A DNA stretch of 64,000 bases from Sipunculus nudus (taxonomy: Eukaryota > Annelida > Sipuncula > Golfingiida > Sipunculidae). The position numbers and the translations under genes were made by a program. Under the pieces are notes generated by a model. The model saw nothing but the letters and a program-made list of their open reading frames with translations, made no database searches and had not been told where the DNA came from. Below are positions 57,201-64,000 of the stretch, one piece after another (position 1 is the stretch's first letter; every line of letters begins with the position of its first letter). The stretch lies in assembly GCA_026874595.1 (NCBI GenBank), contig CM049316.1:58473676-58537675 (forward strand). Reading direction: 5' to 3'.

Positions 57201-57480
57201 GAAGTTTTTGTATGAAATTTTGGACTTTTCTGGGGGGTACTTTGGGGCCCCATAGCTCGAAGGATATGGGTAACAGAGACCTAATTTCTGGTTTCCAAGG
57301 AGATTTTTCATGGACCTCCCAGAATGTCAAGTAAGAAGATTCCAGTTCTAGCGGTTACGATTTGTGCCTGGTTAACGGACAGACGGACAGACAGACAGAC
57401 AGACGGACAGACAGACGGACGACGGACAAAGAGTGATCGCTATAGCTCAGATGACTTTCAGTCAGCTGAGCTAAAAACTG
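54290..57480. repeat. 3.2-kb tandem array of 165-350-bp units
   Basis: Eleven units share 'CATAGCTCGAAGGATATGGG', 'TAACAGAGACCTAATTTC' and 'AAGATTCTAGGTCCAGT', with the GGTAACAG word near 54331, 54495, 54661, 54828, 55166, 55533, 55993, 56280, 56626, 56954 and 57267. The first units are short (about 165 bp). Later ones carry an added block with GGTGGCGCCACC (55002, 55372, 55696, 56113, 56790) and ATCATGACCATCAGTCAAGT. Subarrays end in GGACAGACGGACGACGGAC and GTCAGCTGAGCTAAAAA. Short open frames here are by-products of the repeats. Confidence 0.8.
57377..57426. repeat. (GACAGACG)n microsatellite
   Basis: Run of GACAGACG/GACGGACA words near the end of the large array. A shorter version lies at 55268-55310. 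Confidence 0.8.
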
Positions 57481-57817
57481 ATGAAAAATATAACCAGCGA
57501 AAACACAGATGGCATCTCATGCAGGGACACACCTGATCTGCCAGTTTTTTTTAAAGAGTCCTAAAGTTGTGATTCATAAACTGGAGATTATTGCTAAAGT
57601 TTAAATTGCTAAATAAGGCCATCACTTAACGTGCAGCGAAAAATATAATATAAAGAAAATTATACCCGGAAAAAAAACATATGGACACACGATGGTTGAA
57701 TAGCATAGTAATTACATATGAAAATGAAACACTAGTCAACATAGTTATAATTAAAGTACTTTTACGTAGAAATGTCAGTAATATTTGGGTATTCATGAAC
57801 TAGTATTTTCCTCGGAA

Positions 57818-58033
57818 TTAAAAGCACAGAAAAATCCCGCTGGCAATGGCAGTGATAGTTATTTTGGCTGCCACCAGGGCGGCGCCTCCATTACAGAGAG
57901 TCCCTGCGCTTCACCTTATGTGATAGCTCAGTTCTCCTTGAGTGACGTCATCTTCCTGACATGGCAGGTGCTGCATTACGTGGCCACATTCACGGAGAAT
58001 AAGTGTATGGTCTTGATACCTCCCTATTATTTT
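57818..58033 (-). pseudogene. Inverted, dead Ly6 exon 3 paralog
   Basis: The minus strand from 58033 reads KIIGRYQDHTLILRECGHVM, then QHLPC, a stop, and SAGTLCNGGAALVAAKITIT plus a hydrophobic tail to TAA. It aligns along its length with exon 3 of genes A and B (KMKGTYEDFTFIYRGCGHII ... LMCNGGAALVATKLTAM). Two lesions are visible: TGA in the region of the expected Cys-Cys pair, and AA where the acceptor AG should be. No matching exon 1 or 2 was found on this strand. It shows the Ly6 family once extended further, with an inversion or inverted duplication. Confidence 0.78.
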
Positions 58034-58039
58034 TTGTAA

Positions 58040-58730
58040 AGTATAACAAAGTACTTGTATATAAATAGAGGCGGTGTGGGTTTAAGTAAAAGGTGCTTAT
58101 AAAAAGTCTTACAAAAAGGTGTATGAAAGGAGCGATTTTTATTTTATTTTAGTTCACTTATTATAATTCTTACACACTATGATTAGGGTCTATATATAGT
58201 CTGTTCCACATGAGGGCACACATTGAACTTATGCATTATATTCATACTTTTGCATATCAATTGCACAACGTAAACATTAAATAGGAAATGCGGCGTATTC
58301 CCAATCAACCAGGATAAAAACAAAAACAAAAGAAATTACTTGCAAACTGTTTTTAGAAATACAATTAAATAAATATATGATAAATAGTCCATTTTTTAAT
58401 ATCTCAGATTCCATTGATGAGGGTCAAGGTCACTGGTCACATGCTTAACTAAATCTTAAAGCTGCCGATTGGTTGTCTGGTGTCATAAATATTGTACAAA
58501 TGGCAGACGACATGATATTTGTTAACAAGATCCATTAGACCCTCCCCCCCCCCCCCCACACACACACAGAAGGTTTGATAAATTTAAATGTTGAGTGTTG
58601 TCATACATTTTCGAGCTCATACTAAGTTTTTTAACCCTCATCAATTTTTGTGTCAAAGTGTATGGCCGGACTCAAGTTAATAAAAGTAGAATAAAGAATA
58701 AAATCCTGGTGGAACAGACTTCTACGTACA
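58040..58730. other. No gene recognised
   Basis: AT-rich. Contains a 'GGTCAAGGTCACTGGTCACA' dispersed-repeat phrase near 58427, also seen near 37990, and a poly-C run near 58545. Confidence 0.45.
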
Positions 58731-58732
58731 AG

Positions 58733-59447
58733 AGAGAAAAGTAAATCTCAAGAATTCCATGACAAGAATTAAAATAGATACTAAACATACGGAAGTGAAA
58801 AGAAAATCTCAAGAATTCCATGACAAGAATTAGGGTACATACTAAACATACAGAAGTGAAAAGAAAATCTCAAGAATTCCATGACAAGAATTAAAGTACA
58901 TACTAAACATATCGAAGTGAAAAGTAATTCTCAAGAATTCCATGACAAGAATTAAAGTACATACTAAACATACGGAAGTGAAAAGAAAATCTCAAGAATT
59001 CCATGACAAGAATTAAAGTACATACTAAACATATCGAAGTGAAAAGTAATTCTCAAGAATTCCATGACAAGAATTAAAGTACATACTAAACATATCGAAG
59101 TGAAAAGTAATTCTCAAGAAATCCATGACAAGAATTAAAGTACATACTAAACATACGGAGGTGAAAAGAAAATCTCAAGAATTCCATGACAAGAATTAAA
59201 GTACATACTAAACATACAGAAGTGAAAAGAAAATCTCAAGAATTCCATGACAAGAATTAAAGTACATACTAAACATACGGAAGTGAAAAGAAAATCTCAA
59301 GAATTCCATGACAAGAATTAAAGTACATACTAAACATACCGAAGTGAAAAGAAAATCTCAAGAATTACATGACAAGAATTAAAGTACACACTGAACATAC
59401 GGAAGTGAAAAGTAAATCTCAAGAATTACATGACAAGAATTAAAGTT
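58733..59447. repeat. 61-bp minisatellite, 12 units
   Basis: AGAATTCCATG (or close variants) recurs at 58751, 58812, 58873, 58934, 58995, 59056, 59117, 59178, 59239, 59300, 59361 and 59422, an exact 61-bp period with no indels. Units differ mainly at AAAGAAAATC/AAAGTAATTC and CATACGG/CATATCG, and the variants alternate in patches, as expected from unequal exchange. Confidence 0.95.
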
Positions 59448-60604
59448 TATGCAGGCAAATAAGGGAGAAACATTTTTTAACCCATTGTATAAAAACTTAA
59501 ACCATAAAGCCGTGAGGGGATTAATATTGGTTTTACAAACATATTGCATCCATAAAATAGTTTTGGGAGACAAATCAAAAGTTGATAATCAGCGCCACCC
59601 AGTGTTAACGAAAGAAACCAACCACTCTATGACGAGATCCGTTGACCAATATATATTCCAACCGCTTCAGCTCGAAAACCGTCTTCTCTCCTTTAGACTT
59701 AAACCAGAATATTATAGTTTACAATAGAAATGAAATGGTATGTTAAATTTTGGACACCAGAGGGATATTTTCAGTTTATACAAATTTTTTCTAAGTGCGT
59801 ATGTGGGGGCGGGGGGTGGATGGTTGTTCATTAATTCCTTTACGTTCTTTAAGCCGAGCATCCCCATTTACATGTGTGCGGCTTCCCCCCCCCCCCCCCC
59901 CTCACGAATCCGGATTAAATTGAACAATAATAACTAATCACATTACTTGAACCACTCACGTAGCACTCCTTTGAGGATTCCACTGAGGGCATACCTAAAG
60001 GGATAAAGGGATCCTCGCAGTGAAGATGGTTTAGTGGGATGTCAAAACGAGGCGTGTCTGGGTAGTTGTGAGAACAAGAGTAACATCTCTATGTCTGGTC
60101 TGAAACTGAGACAAAGAATTTGTCACCATTTTTTATGCGGGTCATCGCGCAGGAGCCGCATGGGATCCAGTAGTGCCGCATTATTGCTAGTACCGTATGG
60201 GGGTCATGCTGCCCCCCCCCCCCCCTGAATGACTGAATAACTTGGTAAAGTGCCACTAGGTGCAAACTTGTCCCCTTAGGGGATCAGTCACCTAATGTTT
60301 GACAGAGACTACCTTCAACTAAGGCACACCGGTCATCAAGTGATGTCGCTACCTAAACCGTGGGTTGAGTAGAACCGGAAAGAATTCTGATTGGCTGACC
60401 AAACAGAGTAGTTCACTTCCTATAGTGATGGTAGGTGGCTAGTCAACCAGGGCCGAAAGGGTGGTTGTATGGGATACAATGGGACTGTTGCGTAAACTAT
60501 CTCGATGGGATCCGCATGCGGTCAGGTCCCGCAAATGTTGAATATAGCCAAAGCGTACGCAGACCTCTGTGGACAAACTCTCAATATGTTCAAAGGCAAC
60601 CTTA

Positions 60605-60905
60605 GTCTAAAAGGGGCCCAATCACTTAAAAAGCATGTTGATTTCATACGAAAAATAGTTTCTTCCATTTAAAATAAATTCGTACCTGCCAAAATATTGC
60701 CCTGAAACCGTTTGCTTACTCCTGTAAACGAGTGTAAAAATGGACCGGGCGCGACCACAGGTGTAAACATAAACACAGCGCGTTCATCGCCGGGTCACAA
60801 CAAGTGTTAATCAGGAGATGCCCTAACTGACTTGATAAAAATATGTGATACATGTTCTCGCTGGCTGAAACATCGCGTGTTGCGGCTCACAATCTTGTTT
60901 GCGGC
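60605..60905 (-). mobile_element. TTAA-family MITE fragment, inverted
   Basis: The reverse complement matches the right half of 24601-25105 ('ATATTGCCCTGAAACCG', 'GGACCGGGCGCGA', 'AATCAGGAGATGCCC'). The outer end GGGGCCCAATCAC is kept, but TTAA is not. Beyond 60905 the match stops. A distal piece at about 61620-61809, ending CCCTTTAAA, resembles the right part of 51375-51851, so a composite or interrupted element is possible. Confidence 0.6.
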
Positions 60906-62109
60906 TTATAATAACATTGTTCTCAACAATAAGTAACGTATTATCTGTGTAAAATCTCGAAAGGAAAGTGAAAATCCTCTTGCAACAGGAAAGCTGTGTA
61001 TCACATTGGTCCTGTTGATATATGCACTATCCGTGCAATAATAAAGTTTGGGCGCTTCGCCAAGCGTAGACACATTTATAACCCTTGTAAGTTGATGCTT
61101 TAGTTGTATCTATCTAATCATCATCTTAAGTGTTCAATGGACACAACAAACAAATACTGAAGTTGAAAATACATTTCAGATTTTTTTAACAATATTTTAT
61201 TGCAAAAACAAAGCAATGAGGATCGGAAAACAGGGCACAGGCCTATATCAATTCCTCTCCTCTCCATTTCAGATTTTATTCAAAATAGGTGTCTGTAATG
61301 GTTATGGGTAAGGAACGAAGTAAACAGTAAACACAGAACAAAAAAAATCTCAATCAGTCTTAGTGAGAACTTCTGGTAGGCACGGGTCAGGCAAACTTCT
61401 AAAGTGACCCCCAAAAGCAGAACCTATACCCTTTGTCCATGAGCCTGTGAAATCTGTTGATAATTGGTGCAGCCGTCACCGTGATACTTCGAAACATACG
61501 TTATATTATGTATACCTTCGCGTAAAGTTCTGCTGATTACCAGTGTTTGAAATGTCAGTATAAACTGAAATAACTTATTTAGTTACCTTTTGTAAAAGTA
61601 TATGGAAGTCCGACTTGAAAGCAGATGTCCTTGTTGAATGTATTTCGATTATTTTGACCGGCCCCCCAAATGTTATAAACACAAGGATATAAAAACATAA
61701 GCCTTCTGTGTACTATGTGATCAGCGTTCTGTAGCCTATTTTATGCAAGAGAGTCAAGGATTCATTTTTAAATCAGAGACTTGAGTTATCAGTATAGTTC
61801 CCTTTAAAACCCCCGATCTGCGCCTGAGTTAGAAGAGTCTACAAAAGCATTGTTGCTTCATTCATTGTTTACATAACCATGATCCGGTGAATCATCAGTC
61901 TGGCTTTAGAAGCTGATTGTACAATGCCTATTGAACTTTTTTTATGTCAATAGTTACGATATGAGATCAGGCTACCGGTGCCGGATTAACATCTGGGCTT
62001 ATATCTGGGATGTTGTCCAGGACACCGCATTGTATGGGGGGCCTCGGCTTCCTGCTAAAATCATCTAAATCTCCATTCATTTATTTCGATGGTAATGATA
62101 AAATAATGA

Positions 62110-62280
62110 CCAAAAAAAAAGAAATCTGCGTTCTAAGAAATACAAGCTCTCACATGCCGGGTTGCCTATTGTTAGATGCTACAAAAAACTGTGTTTGCAT
62201 TCACTTATTCGGCCCATAATCCCAGTTCCATTCGTGCATGAGTGACGGTACATTTGTGAATATTCATTGATGGCCCTCAT
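62110..62280. repeat. Dispersed repeat, copy 3 of 3
   Basis: Related to 7925-8250 and 43505-43745 (GCATTCACTTATTC, CATTCGTGCATGAGTGAC, TGTGAATAT). Confidence 0.5.
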
Positions 62281-62761
62281 TCACTGCCAAGCCCATGTTC
62301 ACCCCTAGTGCCAGGGCCATACACAGGGACCCCAGCAGCCCGAGAGGTGCAGTGGTACCAAGACTAGGTGCTAATTACCTGATAAGAAGGTGAGACTTCG
62401 GATAACACAGGGGCAATAAAACTCGGGGGAGGTGTGAAGTTGGGCACTGAGCCAAATGACCGCGATAGTAGTCAAGGCATGGCTCCGGTGGACTGGTCTC
62501 ATAGCGTCTACATGGACACCAGCATAAAGCTAACAACTGATTCAAATAAAGATCTATATTTGTAAATGATGAACCAAATGAAAATGTGTATCTTGGCGCG
62601 AATGCTGATTTGGGAAGAGTCAAATGACTGAGAAGCACTGACAAATATAGGCCTATGTCTGACCAAAATAAATATTATACCGGTACTGTATATTCGGGCA
62701 CGCGCGATTTTTACATTTACGCAATATAACTATAAAAACAAAATGTGGCATCAGATCCAAA

Positions 62762-62835
62762 ATGGCGAAGTGGTTAGAACAGGTTGTACGTACATGTGAC
62801 ACGACTGACAGCGTGAGTTCGAACCTCTGCCGCTT
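62762..62835 (+). mobile_element. tRNA-like sequence, probably SINE head or dead tRNA
   Basis: 'GGCGAAGTGGTTAGAACAGG' resembles an A-box region, and 'GAGTTCGAACCTC' is a good B box, followed by TTTTTT. Acceptor and T stems pair poorly, so a working tRNA is unlikely. Confidence 0.35.
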
Positions 62836-62839
62836 TTTT

Positions 62840-64000
62840 ATAATTAAACTTTACACATGTAATTTTCAAACATAGTCATAGACTGTTTATATATAGGCCT
62901 ACCGACATGCTTGAGCCTTGATGCGCAGTTGACCTCGTCATTGTAACAGTCACACGAAACACGGAGATTATTTCAGTGTCGCAATTTACGAGCACTTGTT
63001 TGTGAAGTTACTAAAATATATATCTATCTATCTATATATAAGTAAATAAGGAACAAGAAATAAGCCGAAAGAACCATTTGCAGCCGCGTTCTGATTAGAC
63101 TGCCGAACTACACTGTCAATCATGTGGCACGCGCCCTCTGTTGTTGATTGCGCAATACCCTGTCCTCGCGGGGCAATAAACCTGAACGACCTCACGCCTC
63201 GCTATCTTGAGTTCACACCTAAGGTGCGATCTATTACACTTCGGCCTCCCAACCGGGTTTGTCGTAAATAAGTGGCCAAAACATGTTCTAATATGAAACT
63301 AGCTACATATTTTTATACGATCCTCCTTTTCGTTTGATTCAAAGTAGTATTCTAACAAGGAATCGACTTCAAACTGAAGCGCGTCGTGAAGTTATTTCAC
63401 GGCAATGGACCGGATCCGTGGTTTTTGTCACCATCTACACACCTTTCTTGCTTTCGAATGATGCAGCGCACTGTTGAATAACAAATAATTCATTTTCATA
63501 CTGCGAGACTATTTTATAAATGTACTACTACTCATCTGCAAAGAATTAATTGAAAAATTTGTGAGAATTCCTGCTGAAAATGGATTATAAATATATGACG
63601 TGTATACACGTGCTTGGCACTGGGGGAATCATAATTAACGACGTGTATACACGTCATTGGCAGCGAATGTGTTAAGCTTCAAAATGTGTGATCATATTTA
63701 AGTTTAAGATAGTGAGTACCATATTTCAATGACAGTAAAACACATTTTGTCATGCAATTCTTTTTCATATCAAATGTTTCGTAACTATTTTTTATGTAAG
63801 ACCTCTTATTTCTTCGAGAGTAAATGAGAAATATGTTTTAAGGCTCTGCACGTATGTTCATATGATAAGTGATTTCAAACTGCCCCTTGAAATATTTATG
63901 AAAGTTTATGGTTTAAAATTTATGGACTAAAAGTTATATATCAATATATTATTTTTTTTATTGATCTCCATTTTAAAAACATTAAACTTATGTACAAATA
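62840..64000. other. No gene recognised
   Basis: AT-rich sequence without convincing exons. The short repeat ACGTGTATACACGT, a palindrome, occurs at about 63598 and 63640. Confidence 0.45.

Noticed and set aside
54518-57536. Several 60-86-codon open frames with similar protein sequence
   Set aside because: The similarity reflects the DNA tandem array; frames are interrupted in neighbouring units and no consensus coding frame runs through.
58733-59447. CRISPR-like array
   Set aside because: The whole 61-bp unit repeats with no unique spacers; this is a minisatellite in a eukaryotic genome.
62762-62835. Functional tRNA gene
   Set aside because: The B box is good, but acceptor and T stems pair poorly; better read as a SINE head or dead tRNA.

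Overview
The window is animal nuclear DNA, most likely from a bivalve mollusc. The evidence is spliced genes with long introns, AT-rich sequence full of (TA)n, poly-G and poly-C tracts, a very high density of transposon remnants, lineage-typical repeats such as arrays ending in GACGGAC runs followed by AGCTGAGCTAAAAA, and a small secreted Ly6-type gene family. The species cannot be fixed from the sequence alone. No rRNA gene, convincing tRNA gene, CRISPR array or prokaryotic gene was seen.

Host genes: two complete three-exon Ly6/uPAR-like (three-finger) genes lie in tandem on the + strand. Gene A has exons at 4089-4134, 8662-8801 and 17680-17892. Gene B has exons at 40195-40240, 43307-43446 and 49531-49764. 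Exon lengths, intron phases and all ten core cysteines match, and promoter, intron and 3' flank blocks also match (about 2.1-19.4 kb against 39.2-53.9 kb). The pair therefore arose by duplication of a segment of roughly 15-18 kb, later remodelled by insertions in each copy. A third, dead Ly6 exon 3 lies inverted at 58033-57818.

The 20-38.5 kb stretch between the duplicates is a transposon graveyard. Its main feature is a full-length non-LTR retrotransposon at 28441-33305 (minus strand), with a perfect 13-bp target-site duplication. Its ORF1 carries a canonical 2A ribosome-skipping motif next to a hydrophobic signal-like segment. ORF1 and ORF2 (apurinic endonuclease, reverse transcriptase, CCHC knuckle) are in one frame, separated by a single UAG with a small GC-rich hairpin just downstream, and ORF2 has no AUG before its endonuclease domain. 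The element landed inside an older, decayed DNA transposon that has a SWIM/YqaJ-nuclease pseudogene on the + strand (27001-28320) and a DDE_Tnp_4 transposase pseudogene on the minus strand (34380-35480), the layout expected of ISL2EU-type elements.

Other mobile DNA: a solo LTR (2848-3591), a TTA-flanked Harbinger-type MITE (5854-6161), a 2.56-kb insertion bounded by two apparently identical 472-bp direct repeats (9706-12268), a 2.1-kb inverted-repeat-ended insertion (15291-17404), several TTAA-flanked MITEs (21446, 24601, 51375, part of 60605), a small CAG-ended MITE (47085-47279), two tRNA-derived SINE candidates and two truncated LINE reverse-transcriptase remnants. Tandem arrays include a 50-bp minisatellite capped by 24-bp inverted repeats (38671-38935), a 61-bp minisatellite (58733-59447), a 3.2-kb array containing the palindrome GGTGGCGCCACC (54290-57480), a CTCGAGAT palindromic array (46081-46250) and a TATCGTG-rich array (44508-44935). 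All calls rest on reading the sequence by eye; no alignment or database search was run.
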